Origin: ZC4RG30 sp965652645 | Lineage (GTDB): Bacteria > Pseudomonadota > Gammaproteobacteria > Steroidobacterales > Steroidobacteraceae | NCBI GenBank assembly: GCA_965652645.1 | Contig: CBFGXE010000005.1 | Coordinates: 62,001 to 126,000, forward strand | Direction of reading: 5' to 3' | Length of the DNA stretch: 64,000 nucleotides | In this document: piece by piece, positions 42,510 through 51,071 of the stretch | How the letters are laid out: every line of letters begins with the position of its first letter | Position numbering within the stretch: position 1 is the first letter of the stretch | The notes under the pieces: model-generated | Told to the model about the DNA's origin: nothing | Database searches by the model: none | What the model saw: only the letters and a program-made list of their open reading frames with translations | Program-made: the position numbers and the translations under genes

Positions 42510-43037
42510 ATGCTCCAGCCTTTCAACTTCAGGCAATGGATCGAATCCCACCGGCACCTGCTCAAGCCGCCGGTGGGCAACAAGCTGCTGTTTCCCGTCG
42601 GTGACTTCATCCTGATGGTGGTCGGCGGGCCCAACGCCCGCAGCGATTTCCACGTGGACCCGGGCGAGGAGTTCTTCTACCAGGTCGAAGGCAACATGAC
42701 GCTGCGCACGCTGCAGGACGGCCGCATCGTCGACATCCCCATCCGCGAGGGCGAGATGTTCCTGCTGCCGCCCAACCTGCCGCACTCCCCGCAGCGCCAG
42801 CCCGACACCGTGGGGCTGGTGATCGAACGGCGGCGGTTACCGGGCGAGAAGGACGGACTGCAGTGGTACTGCGGGAATTGCAGCCACAAGCTCTACGAGG
42901 AGTTCTTCGAGCTCACCAACATCGAGACGCAGTTCCCGCCCGTCTTCCAGCGCTACTACGACAGCCTGGAGCACCGCACCTGCCGCAACTGCGGCACGGT
43001 CGCGCCGGTGCCGCCGTCGCGGCGCAAGGAGAGCTGA
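42510..43037 (+). CDS. nbaC: 3-hydroxyanthranilate 3,4-dioxygenase
   Basis: A 175-residue cupin enzyme. The catalytic iron ligands fit His48, Glu54 and His92 (FHVDPGEEFFYQ and LPPNLPHSP), with Arg44 and Arg96 placed for substrate binding. The C-terminal rubredoxin-like site has Cys121, Cys124, Cys158 and Cys161 (CGNC, CRNC). It opens the ring of 3-hydroxyanthranilate, giving aminocarboxymuconate semialdehyde, which can go to quinolinate/NAD or be catabolised. First gene of a four-gene kynurenine operon. Confidence 0.96.
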   Translation: MLQPFNFRQWIESHRHLLKPPVGNKLLFPVGDFILMVVGGPNARSDFHVDPGEEFFYQVEGNMTLRTLQDGRIVDIPIREGEMFLLPPNLPHSPQRQPDTVGLVIERRRLPGEKDGLQWYCGNCSHKLYEEFFELTNIETQFPPVFQRYYDSLEHRTCRNCGTVAPVPPSRRKES

Positions 43038-43044
43038 TCCCGGC

Positions 43045-43824
43045 ATGGATCCGCTCGCCACGCCGCGGGTCGACTTCGGCGCAGCCCTGTCGCTGGCCCT
43101 GACGCTGGATTTCTCCCGCCCGCACCCGCGCCACTTCGGTGCCCCGCCGGCCACCAGCGAGGCCTTCAGCATTGGCAGCTTCGAGGGCGACGTGGCGCGG
43201 GGCGCGAGCTGCAACTGCCGGCGCGTGGTGCTGGTCCCGCATTGCAACGGCACGCACACGGAGAGCGCCTCCCACCTGACGCTGGAGCAGCGCCCGCTGC
43301 AGGACATCCTGCCGGCCGGCCCGGTGCGCGCGCTGCTGCTCACAGTTGTCCCGGTGGATGCGACCGGCAGCGGCGAGGATTCCCTTCCTGCCCCCCGGCA
43401 GGGCGACCGGCTCATTACGCGCCAGGCGCTGCTGCAGGCCTGGCGGCGCCATGGCGGTGCGGACGCCACCGCGCTGCTGCTGCGCACGGGCACGGACTGG
43501 CGTGACGAGGCACCGCCTTTTCTTTCGCGCCAGCTGATGGAAGAACTGGTTGCACGCGGCATCATGCACCTGGTCACCGATTTGCCTTCCATCGACCGCC
43601 TCGCGGATGAAGGTCTCCTCACTGCGCACCGGGTCTTCTTCGGCCTGCCCGCGGGCAGCAGGCGGCTTGAGGAAGCCGTGCGTGCGACGGCCACCATCAC
43701 TGAACTGGCGTCATTTCCGGCGCAGGTTCCCGACGGCCCCTGCGCCGTGCAGATCCAGGTTCCGGCGTGGACAGGCGATGCGGTGCCGAGCCGCCCGCTG
43801 TACCTGCCACTGGTGCAGCCATGA
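43045..43824 (+). CDS. Cyclase-family kynurenine formamidase
   Basis: A 259-residue metal-dependent hydrolase. The metal-binding motif reads PHCNGTHTESASH; classical KynB has HxGTHxDAPxH, so this belongs to the NGTHTE subgroup seen in other cyclase-like arylformamidases. Other blocks are LLLRTGTDWRDEAPPFLS and ITELASFPAQVPDGP. Position between the dioxygenase and kynureninase genes supports hydrolysis of N-formylkynurenine. Its stop overlaps the kynU start (ATGA). No tryptophan or indoleamine dioxygenase gene is in the window. Confidence 0.85.
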   Translation: MDPLATPRVDFGAALSLALTLDFSRPHPRHFGAPPATSEAFSIGSFEGDVARGASCNCRRVVLVPHCNGTHTESASHLTLEQRPLQDILPAGPVRALLLTVVPVDATGSGEDSLPAPRQGDRLITRQALLQAWRRHGGADATALLLRTGTDWRDEAPPFLSRQLMEELVARGIMHLVTDLPSIDRLADEGLLTAHRVFFGLPAGSRRLEEAVRATATITELASFPAQVPDGPCAVQIQVPAWTGDAVPSRPLYLPLVQP

Positions 43825-45095
43825 CGCTCGCCGACCTGTCAGCCCGCGCCCGGGCACTGGATGCAGCCGATCCGCTCGCGGCCTTCCGCCAGCAGTTCGC
43901 GCTGCCGCGCAATGCCGCCGGGGAACCCCTGATCTACTTCTGCGGGCATTCCCTGGGCCTGGCGCCGCTGGCCGCGCGCCAGCGGGTGGAAGAGGAACTC
44001 GCGGACTGGGAGCAACTCGGGGTCGAGGGCCACCATCGCAGCCGGCGGCCGTGGATCGACTACGCGGAGCTGCTGCAGCCCGCCCTGGCACGGCTGGCCG
44101 GCGCCGGACCCTCCGAGGTGGTGGCGATGAATTCGCTGTCCATCAACCTGCACCTGCTGCTGGCGAGCTTCTACCGGCCCCAGGGTCGGCGCCGCTGCAT
44201 CGTGATCGAACGCGGCGCGTTCCCTTCCGATCGCCACGCCGTGGCCAGCCAGATCGGCTGGCATGGCCTCGACGCGGAAGAGGCCCTGGTCGAACTCGGC
44301 CCTGACGCCACCGGCCTCGCCGATGAAGCCGGGCTCGAGGAACTGCTTGCCCGGCGCGGCGGCGAGGTTGCCCTCGTCCTGTGGCCCGGCGTGCAATACC
44401 TCACCGGGCAGGCATTCGACCTGGCGCGCATCTCCCGTGCCGCGCATGCCGCCGGCGCGTGCTGCGGTTTCGACCTCGCCCATGCCATCGGCAACATGCC
44501 GCTGGCGCTGCATGACAGCGGCGCGGATTTCGCCGTGTGGTGCAGCTACAAGTACCTCAATGCAGGGCCAGGTGCGACTGGCGGGGCGTTTGTGCATGCA
44601 CGCCACCAGCGTGCCGGACTGCCGGGCCTGGCCGGATGGTGGGGGCATGACCCAGCCACGCGCTTTCGCATGGGACCTGGATTCGTGCCCGCGGCCGGTG
44701 CCGCAGGCTGGCAGGTGAGCAACCCGCCCATCCTCTCCACGGCGCCGCTGCTGGCGTCGCTGCCGCTGTTCGAAGCGGCGGGCATGGCAGCCCTGCGCAC
44801 CAAGTCCGAAGCCATGACGGCGCTGTTGCTGGAAGGCCTTGAGGCCTGCGGCGGGAAGATCACCAGCATCACGCCGCGTGAGGCAGCCCGTCGCGGCTGC
44901 CAGCTTTCGCTGCGCGTGCGCGCGGGGCGCGAGGCCGGGCGGGAGCTGTTCGATTCACTCGTGGCGCAGGGCGTGGTGGCGGACTGGCGCGAGCCGGACA
45001 TCCTGCGCGTGGCGCCCGTGCCGCTGTACAACACCTTCGGCGAGGTGGCGCGCTGCTGCGAACTGCTGGCGGCCGGGGCGGAGCGGCTGGCGTGA
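43821..45095 (+). CDS. kynU: Kynureninase
   Basis: A 424-residue PLP enzyme of fold type I. IYFCGHSLGLAP near the N-terminus, CCGFDLAHAIGNMPLAL with the ring-nitrogen Asp, and CSYKYLNAGPGATGGAFVH with the Schiff-base Lys are diagnostic. It cleaves kynurenine or 3-hydroxykynurenine to (hydroxy)anthranilate and alanine. Overlaps by four bases at both ends couple it to the formamidase and kmo genes. Confidence 0.97.
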   Translation: MTLADLSARARALDAADPLAAFRQQFALPRNAAGEPLIYFCGHSLGLAPLAARQRVEEELADWEQLGVEGHHRSRRPWIDYAELLQPALARLAGAGPSEVVAMNSLSINLHLLLASFYRPQGRRRCIVIERGAFPSDRHAVASQIGWHGLDAEEALVELGPDATGLADEAGLEELLARRGGEVALVLWPGVQYLTGQAFDLARISRAAHAAGACCGFDLAHAIGNMPLALHDSGADFAVWCSYKYLNAGPGATGGAFVHARHQRAGLPGLAGWWGHDPATRFRMGPGFVPAAGAAGWQVSNPPILSTAPLLASLPLFEAAGMAALRTKSEAMTALLLEGLEACGGKITSITPREAARRGCQLSLRVRAGREAGRELFDSLVAQGVVADWREPDILRVAPVPLYNTFGEVARCCELLAAGAERLA

Positions 45096-46441
45096 TCGCC
45101 ATCGTCGGCGGCGGGCCGGCCGGCTGCCTGCTGGCGCTGCTGCTCGCGCGGCGCGGGGAGCAGGTGCAGGTGTACGAGCGGCGCGCGGATCCGCGCGTGG
45201 TTCCACCCGAGGCCGGACGCTCCATCAACCTCGCCCTGGCCGCGCGCGGCAAGCGCGCGCTGGCGGCGGCTGGCGCACTGGACGGGCTGGTGCCGCACAT
45301 GGTGCCCATGCCGGGCCGCCTGCTGCATCCGGCCGCCGGCACGCCAGGCTTCAGCCCCTACGGGCAGCGCCCGGAGGAGATCAACCACTCCATCTCGCGC
45401 GCTGAAATCACGCGCCAGCTCGTCGAACGCGCGGGACGCCAGCCCGGCATCACGCTGCACTTCGGCCAGCGCTGCGTGGGCCTCGGCGATGACCTCGTGC
45501 CGCTGATGCAGGACGAGGACAGCGGCCGCCAGTATCCGCTGCATGCCGAGCGTGTCATCGGGGCCGACGGCGCCGGCTCGGCGCTGCGCAAGGCGCTGGC
45601 CGCGCGCGGCCTTGCCACGGCCAGCAACGAGCTGCTCGACCACGACTACAAGGAACTGGCCATTCCCGCGGTCGCGGGGCGCAGCGCGCTGGCCGTGCGC
45701 GAGGCCCTGCACATCTGGCCGCGCCATGGCTTCATGCTCATCGCGCTGCCCAATGCCGATTGCAGCTTCACGGCCACGCTGTTCCTGCCGCGCGAAGGCT
45801 CTCCCGGCTTCTCCTCGCTCGAGGCGCCTGGCGCCGCGCGGGCGTTCTTCCAGCAGGAGTTTCCCGACGCCCTGGCGCTGATGCCGGACTTCGAGCAGGA
45901 GTTCGCCGCGCACCGCCAGGGCATCCTGGGCACGGTGCGCACGGATCCCTGGCATGCCGGCGAGAAGCTGCTGCTGGTCGGGGATGCGGCCCATGCCGTC
46001 GTGCCCTTCCACGGCCAGGGCCTCAACTGCGCGCTGGAGGACTGCCGCATCCTCGATGAGCTGCTGGCCGATGGCCGCCCGGAACCGTTCGCGCGCTTCA
46101 CTGCGCAGCGACGACCCGATGCCGAGGCCATCGCGGAGATGTCACTTGAGAACTACGCGGAGATGCGCGAGGAAGTACTCGATCCCCGCCACCAGCAGCA
46201 TCGCCAGCTCGAGCTGGAGCTGGAGCGGCGCCACCCGGACCGCTTCATCCCGCGCTACTCGATGGTCATGTTCCACGACCGGATCCCCTACTCGGTGGCG
46301 CTGCGGCGTGGCCGCGTGCAGCAGGACATCCTCGAGGCGCTGACGGCCCCGCTCGGGCTGCAACCCGGTGCGATCAATGACGTTGACTGGGCGCTCGCCG
46401 ACCGGCTGGTCACCGGGCGGCTGCCGGCAATTGCCGGCTAG
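45092..46441 (+). CDS. kmo: Kynurenine 3-monooxygenase
   Basis: A 449-residue flavoprotein from GTG 45092, MIAIVGGGPAGCLLALLLAR with the FAD-binding GxGxxG. EAGRSINLALAARGKRAL, VIGADGAGSALRKAL (DG motif) and LLVGDAAHAVVPFHGQGLNCALEDC (GD motif) are typical of KMO. It hydroxylates kynurenine with NADPH and oxygen. The C-terminal region after residue 400 should provide the membrane-association helix seen in family members. Confidence 0.96.
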   Translation: MIAIVGGGPAGCLLALLLARRGEQVQVYERRADPRVVPPEAGRSINLALAARGKRALAAAGALDGLVPHMVPMPGRLLHPAAGTPGFSPYGQRPEEINHSISRAEITRQLVERAGRQPGITLHFGQRCVGLGDDLVPLMQDEDSGRQYPLHAERVIGADGAGSALRKALAARGLATASNELLDHDYKELAIPAVAGRSALAVREALHIWPRHGFMLIALPNADCSFTATLFLPREGSPGFSSLEAPGAARAFFQQEFPDALALMPDFEQEFAAHRQGILGTVRTDPWHAGEKLLLVGDAAHAVVPFHGQGLNCALEDCRILDELLADGRPEPFARFTAQRRPDAEAIAEMSLENYAEMREEVLDPRHQQHRQLELELERRHPDRFIPRYSMVMFHDRIPYSVALRRGRVQQDILEALTAPLGLQPGAINDVDWALADRLVTGRLPAIAG

Positions 46442-46450
46442 CACTGCGCC

Positions 46451-46465
46451 CAGGGCAGCGCCCTG
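46451..46465. terminator. Inverted repeat between convergent kmo and folA
   Basis: CAGGGC-AGC-GCCCTG forms a six-base stem in the 57-base gap between the two convergent genes. There is no T run, so it may not be an intrinsic terminator. Confidence 0.25.
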
Positions 46466-46498
46466 CCGCCGCCGGCCCGGGCGGGCGGCCGCGGGCTT

Positions 46499-46987
46499 TC
46501 AGGCAGGTGCAATCCGCTCCAGCGTGATGAAGCTCATCGCCCAGCGATTGCGGTCATCGGCCTCCCGCTCCTCGCGCGCCACCTCGCGCCACTGCGTGGC
46601 CGGCAGGTCGGGCAGGAAGGTGTCCCCGTCCACCACGGCGTGCACGCGCGTGAGGTAGATGCGGCTGGTGCGCGGCAACGCCTGACGGAAGGCCTCGGCG
46701 CCGCCGATGTTGGCCAGCTCCGGCTCGCCAGCCACCAGTTCCAGCGCCTCGTCGATGGAGCGCACGATCTCGATGCCCGGCGCGGAGAAATCCCCGCGCG
46801 TGAGCACCAGGTTGCGGCGGCCGGGCAGCGGCCGGCCGATCGACTGGAAGGTGCGCCGCCCCATCAGGATGGGCTTGCCCATGGTCACGCGCTTGAAATG
46901 CGCGAGGTCCGCGGGCAGGTGCCACGGCAGCGCGTTGTCGCGCCCGATCACGTCGTTCTCGGACGCGGCAAACACCGCCGTGAGCAT
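46499..46987 (-). CDS. folA: Dihydrofolate reductase
   Basis: A 162-residue enzyme, MLTAVFAASENDVIGRDNAL. PWHLPADLAHFKRVTMGKP holds the active-site acidic residue, followed by GRRTFQSIGRPLPGRRN, NIGGAEAFRQAL and the conserved TRVH segment. It regenerates tetrahydrofolate after the ThyA reaction. It lies at the end of the minus-strand rlmI-lgt-thyA-SET-folA series; lgt-thyA-folA is a familiar gammaproteobacterial order, here interrupted by a SET gene. Confidence 0.96.
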   Translation of the reverse strand: MLTAVFAASENDVIGRDNALPWHLPADLAHFKRVTMGKPILMGRRTFQSIGRPLPGRRNLVLTRGDFSAPGIEIVRSIDEALELVAGEPELANIGGAEAFRQALPRTSRIYLTRVHAVVDGDTFLPDLPATQWREVAREEREADDRNRWAMSFITLERIAPA

Positions 46988-47001
46988 CGTGGCCACCGGC
47001 C

Positions 47002-47646
47002 TTACCGCTTGCGGGCCTTGCCGCGCTTCGCCGCCGGCCGGGCCTTCGTCTTCGACGCGGGTTTCGACTTCGACTTCGTCTTCGTCTTCTTCTTCGCCTT
47101 GCCGCGCGTGGTCTTCGCCGAGGTCTTCTTCACCTTGCTGCCGGCCTTCTTCCTGGCCTTCGGGCGCCTGGCCGGCCACAGCATGTGGCCGCGGCACTTC
47201 GGCGAGCCGCAGCGGCAGGCGAAGATCTCTTCCACATTGGGCGGATCCTCCTTGTCGCGCGGGATCTGGTAGTCGTAGCCCAGCTCCTCGCCCTTCTGGA
47301 TGTCGCGGATGGCGTCGATGAACACCCGTCCCTTCTCGGTCTCGGAGGTGCAGTTGCCATCGCAGCTGTGGTTGATGAAGCGCGATTCGTTGCCGCCGCG
47401 GGTGGCGTCGATCACCGTCTTGCGGTCGGCAATGAACAGGAAGGTGTGGTTGTCGTCGGGATCGGAGTCCTCGTAGCGCTTGTCCGCTTCCTTGTGCGAA
47501 AGGCGCTCGCCCAGGTACTCGATGATGCGCGTGCCCTTGGGAATGAACTTGCGGGCGAAGCAGCCATAACCGTGCACGGGCGAGTTGCGCACGACGATCC
47601 ACTTGTTGTCCGGCTTGCCGGTATCGTTGATCTTGACGCGTGCCAT
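47002..47646 (-). CDS. SET-domain lysine methyltransferase with lysine-rich tail
   Basis: A 214-residue protein, MARVKINDTGKPDNKWIVVR. The SET core has VHGYGCFARKFIPKGTRI, RFINHSCDGNC (pseudoknot motif, residues 89-99) and GEELGYDY; the post-SET zinc site CRCGSPKCRG spans 144-153. Residues about 160-214 are mostly Lys, Ala, Thr and Arg, like a histone H1 tail. The target is unknown: bacterial SET proteins act on ribosomal, DNA-binding or effector substrates. One base separates it from thyA. Insertion inside the thyA-folA pair suggests gain in an ancestor of this lineage. Confidence 0.9.
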   Translation of the reverse strand: MARVKINDTGKPDNKWIVVRNSPVHGYGCFARKFIPKGTRIIEYLGERLSHKEADKRYEDSDPDDNHTFLFIADRKTVIDATRGGNESRFINHSCDGNCTSETEKGRVFIDAIRDIQKGEELGYDYQIPRDKEDPPNVEEIFACRCGSPKCRGHMLWPARRPKARKKAGSKVKKTSAKTTRGKAKKKTKTKSKSKPASKTKARPAAKRGKARKR

Positions 47647-47647
47647 G

Positions 47648-48442
47648 TCAGACCGCCACGGGCGCCTTGATGGGCGCATGATGCTGGTAGTTCACGAACT
47701 CGATGTCCTCTGCTTGGTACTCGAAAAGGCTGGCCGGCCGGCGATGCAGTTGCAGGCGCGGCGCCGGCAAGGGCGTGCGCGAGAGCTGCAGGTCGGCCTG
47801 ATCCAGGTGATTGAGGTACAGGTGGCAGTCGCCACCGGTCCAGACGAACTCGCCCACGTCCAGGTCGCACTGGGCGGCGACCATGTGCGTGAGCAGCGCG
47901 TAGGAGGCGATGTTGAAGGGCACGCCGAGGAACATGTCGGCGCTGCGCTGGTAGAGCTGGCAGGAAAGACGGCCTTCGGCGACGAAAAACTGGAACAGTG
48001 CATGGCAGGGCAGCAGCGCCATCTCGCCCAGCTCGCCCACGTTCCACGCGCTCACCACCAGGCGCCGCGAGGAAGGGTCGCGCTTCAGCGTGGCCAGCAC
48101 CTCGGCCAGCTGGTCGATGCGGCGGCCATCCGCCGCGCCCCAGGCACGCCACTGCCTGCCATAGACGGGCCCGAGCTCGCCCTGTGCGTCGGCCCATTCA
48201 TCCCAGATGGTCACGCCATGCCGGTGCAGGTAGGCCACGTTGGTCTCGCCGCGCAGGAACCACAGCAGCTCATGGACCACCGAGGGAACGTGCACGCGCT
48301 TGGTGGTCACCAGCGGGAAACCGGCGGCAAGGTCGAAGCGCATCTGCAGCCCGAACAGGGCCAGCGTGCCCGTGCCCGTGCGGTCGCCCTTGCGGGCGCC
48401 CCGCTCACGCACCGCGCGCAGCTGCTCCAGGTAGGTCTTCAC
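47648..48442 (-). CDS. thyA: Thymidylate synthase
   Basis: A 264-residue enzyme of standard length. RKGDRTGTGTLALFG, WDEWADAQGELGPVYGRQWRAW, the catalytic Cys in LLPCHALFQFFV, RSADMFLGVPFNIASYALL and NHLDQADLQL are intact. It methylates dUMP using methylene-THF. The start overlaps the lgt stop by four bases (ATGA at 48439-48442). Confidence 0.98.
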   Translation of the reverse strand: MKTYLEQLRAVRERGARKGDRTGTGTLALFGLQMRFDLAAGFPLVTTKRVHVPSVVHELLWFLRGETNVAYLHRHGVTIWDEWADAQGELGPVYGRQWRAWGAADGRRIDQLAEVLATLKRDPSSRRLVVSAWNVGELGEMALLPCHALFQFFVAEGRLSCQLYQRSADMFLGVPFNIASYALLTHMVAAQCDLDVGEFVWTGGDCHLYLNHLDQADLQLSRTPLPAPRLQLHRRPASLFEYQAEDIEFVNYQHHAPIKAPVAV

Positions 48443-49266
48443 GCCGCCTTGTAGTTGCCGGAGGAAGTCGGGTTGGCGCTGGCCCGCAGCAACAGCCAGG
48501 CGCCGGCCACCAGCATGGGCAGCGACAGCAGCTGGCCCATGGTGAACCAGTCACCGGCCAGGTAGCCGATCTGCATGTCTGGCAGGCGCACGAACTCCAC
48601 CGTAAACCGCACCAGCCCGTACCAGAGCAGGCCCAGGCCGATCACCGCGCCAGCGGGCCGCGGCCGGCGCGCGAACCACAGCAGCAGCAGGGCCAGCGCC
48701 AGCCCCTCCAGGGCCGCCTCGTAGAGCTGGGTTGCATGGCGCCCCACCACTTCGCCGGTGGCGGGATCGGGCACGAGGAATCCCCAGCGGAAATCCGTTG
48801 GCGCGCCCCACAGTTCGTTGTTGATGAAGTTGCCGATGCGCCCGGCGAGGATGCCGAAGCCGGGCAGCGGCGCGCAGAAATCCAGCACGTCGATCACCCG
48901 GCGGCGCTGGTTGCGCGCATAGAGCACCAGCGCCAGGATCGTGCCCACCAGCGCGCCATGGAACGACATGCCGCCCTGCGTGATCTTCACCGGGTACAGC
49001 CAGTCTTCGGTGAGCAGCTCCGGCGTGTAGGGCAGCACGTACATCAGCACGTAGCCCAGGCGCCCGCCGATGATCACGCCCACCATGGCCCAGAAGATCA
49101 TGTCGTCGACCTGGGTAGCGCTCCAGGTGCTGCCCGGGCGCTTTGCCTGCCGCCGCGCCAGCCACCAGGCGATGGCAAAGCCGATGACGTACATGATGCC
49201 GTACCAGTGGATCTTCACCGGGCCGAGCGCCAGCGCCACCGGGTTCATCTCTGGATATTGGAGCAT
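48439..49266 (-). CDS. lgt: Prolipoprotein diacylglyceryl transferase
   Basis: A 275-residue inner-membrane protein with seven predicted helices. KIHWYGIMYVIGF, GGMSFHGALVG and the Lgt signature GRIGNFINNELWG, with the invariant Arg and Asn, are present; HATQLYEAALEG follows. It transfers diacylglyceryl from phosphatidylglycerol to the lipobox Cys of prolipoproteins, for example the SnoaL-like lipoprotein at 59949. It precedes thyA in one operon. Confidence 0.97.
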   Translation of the reverse strand: MLQYPEMNPVALALGPVKIHWYGIMYVIGFAIAWWLARRQAKRPGSTWSATQVDDMIFWAMVGVIIGGRLGYVLMYVLPYTPELLTEDWLYPVKITQGGMSFHGALVGTILALVLYARNQRRRVIDVLDFCAPLPGFGILAGRIGNFINNELWGAPTDFRWGFLVPDPATGEVVGRHATQLYEAALEGLALALLLLWFARRPRPAGAVIGLGLLWYGLVRFTVEFVRLPDMQIGYLAGDWFTMGQLLSLPMLVAGAWLLLRASANPTSSGNYKAA

Positions 49267-49275
49267 CGCGCGATT

Positions 49276-50457
49276 CTACCGGCAAACGCGCGCGAACAAG
49301 GCTTTCAGATAACGTGTCTCGGGCATGGCCGGGTGGACGGGATGATCCGGCGACTGTCCGCCGGCCGCGATGATGGCCAGCTGCACGCCGGCGCCCTGTG
49401 CCGCGGACTGCAGGATCCCGGGGAAATCCTGGGCCGGCAGGTGCCAGGAGCAGGAGCAGCTCACCAGCAATGCATCATCGGCAGCCAGCTTCAGGGCCAG
49501 CTGGTTGAGCTTGCGATAGGCCGCCTCGCCCCTGGGCAGGTCCTTGCGGCGTTTCACGAAGGCGGGCGGATCAACCACCAGCACTTCAAAGCGGCGTCCC
49601 TCGGCATGCAATGCATGGAGCACGTCGAAGGCATCGCCGCGACGGGTCTCAAGCGTGAGCCCGTTGCGGGCCGCATTGGCAGCGGCAGCCTCGAGCGCGG
49701 TCGCGGAGGAATCCACGCACAGGGCCCCGGAGGCGCCGGCCGCCAGCGCCGAAACGGCCCAACCGCCAACATAGCTGCATACATCCAGAACGCGCGCGGC
49801 AGGGGGCAGGAATCCGCGCAGCAGCGCGCGGTTGGCCGTCTGGTCATAGAACCAGCCGGTCTTCTGTCCGCCCGCCAGGGGAGCGAGGAACTGCAGGTCC
49901 CCTTCGCGCACCTCAAGCGACTCCGGCGGCTCGCCATCCGTGCACACGATCCCGTGGGGCAGCGACTCCAGGTCGCGCGCCCCGCCCTCGTTCTTCCATA
50001 CCACCAGGCGCGGCTTGAGCAGCCCACGCAGCGCCGCCTCGATTTCCTCGCGCCTGAGGTCCATCGCCAGCGTGGCGATCTGCCCCACCAGCACGTCGCC
50101 GAATCGGTCCACCACCAGCCCCGGCAGGCCATCGGACTCACCGTAGACCAGCCGGTAGTGATCGCCGCGGCAGAAACGCTCACGCAGCCGCAATGCCTGC
50201 CCGAGTCGCTGCGCAAACAGCGCCGGGCCGATGGCCTCGCCCTCTTCCCGGCTGTAGATGCGCGCGCAGATCAGCGCCCGCGGATTGGCCAGCCCATGGC
50301 CGATGAAGCGGCGATGGTGATCCAGCACCCTGACGGCCGCGCCCGGCTCGATGCCGGCCAGCGGCGTGGCCGCGGTATCCACTTCATTGGCGAATACCCA
50401 GGCGTGGCCGCCACGAAGACGGCGGTCCTCGTGGCGGCGCAGGATCAGGTCGGGCAC
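49276..50457 (-). CDS. rlmI: RlmI-like 23S rRNA (cytosine-5) methyltransferase
   Basis: A 393-residue protein from GTG 50457, MPDLILRRHEDRRLRGGHAW. The N-terminal PUA domain (about 1-75) is followed by the EEHVD-like linker and a Rossmann methyltransferase domain with TGWFYDQTANRALL, VLDVCSYVGGWAV (SAM loop), VLVVDPPAFVKRRKDL and SCSCSWHL. In E. coli RlmI this domain methylates C1962; orthology to RlmI rather than another member is probable but not proven. It lies three bases after the YceI gene stop. Confidence 0.85.
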   Translation of the reverse strand: MPDLILRRHEDRRLRGGHAWVFANEVDTAATPLAGIEPGAAVRVLDHHRRFIGHGLANPRALICARIYSREEGEAIGPALFAQRLGQALRLRERFCRGDHYRLVYGESDGLPGLVVDRFGDVLVGQIATLAMDLRREEIEAALRGLLKPRLVVWKNEGGARDLESLPHGIVCTDGEPPESLEVREGDLQFLAPLAGGQKTGWFYDQTANRALLRGFLPPAARVLDVCSYVGGWAVSALAAGASGALCVDSSATALEAAAANAARNGLTLETRRGDAFDVLHALHAEGRRFEVLVVDPPAFVKRRKDLPRGEAAYRKLNQLALKLAADDALLVSCSCSWHLPAQDFPGILQSAAQGAGVQLAIIAAGGQSPDHPVHPAMPETRYLKALFARVCR

Positions 50458-50460
50458 GGG

Positions 50461-51036
50461 TCAGTCGGCCTTGACGGCCTCGATGGAGATCAGCAGCTTC
50501 GTGTCCATCCTGAAGCCGCTGGACTTGCCGTAGTCCAGGCCGAACTCGTCGCGCATGAACTTGCCGGAGGCATCGGCGCCGCAGACTTCCCGGCGCTGCA
50601 TGGGATGCGGCTTGCACAGGAAGCTGTTGATGGTGAGCTTCACCGGCTTCGTCACGCCCTTGAGCGTGAGCTGGCCGTCCACCTCGGCGGGCGTATCGCC
50701 GTTCCACTTGCTGATCTTCCCCTTGTAGGTGGCGGTGGGGAATTTCGCCACGTCGAACATGTCGGCGTTCTTCGCGTGGTTGTTCATGCCGTCATGGCCG
50801 AAGTCGATCGACGCGGCGTCGATGGTCACGTCCACCTCGCCGGTCTTCGCGGCCACGTCGAGCACCACCTTGCCGGTGGTCTTCCTGAACTTGCCCCGCC
50901 ACAGCGACAGGCCACCCATGTGGTCGGCCTCGAATGCCGGATAGGTGTGGGAGGAATCGATGTTGTAGGTCACCGGGGCGGCGATGGCGGTGCCGGCAGC
51001 GGCCAGCAGGGCAAGCGTCGTCAGTCTGCGGATCAT
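50461..51036 (-). CDS. YceI family periplasmic protein A
   Basis: A 191-residue precursor, MIRRLTTLALLAAAGTAIAA with a signal peptide cut near residue 20 and AAGGGGAAA-type ribosome site. The lipocalin-like YceI fold is shown by YNIDSSHTYPAFEADHM, FDVAKFPTATYKGKISKWNG and GQLTLKGVTKPVKLTI. Two cysteines (CKPHP, VCGAD) may form a disulfide. YceI proteins bind isoprenoid lipids such as polyprenols. Two copies plus a cytochrome b561 in a row is a common arrangement. Confidence 0.9.
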   Translation of the reverse strand: MIRRLTTLALLAAAGTAIAAPVTYNIDSSHTYPAFEADHMGGLSLWRGKFRKTTGKVVLDVAAKTGEVDVTIDAASIDFGHDGMNNHAKNADMFDVAKFPTATYKGKISKWNGDTPAEVDGQLTLKGVTKPVKLTINSFLCKPHPMQRREVCGADASGKFMRDEFGLDYGKSSGFRMDTKLLISIEAVKAD

Positions 51037-51071
51037 GGTTTCCCCTTGCGTGAGTTTGCGGTGCATCGCGG

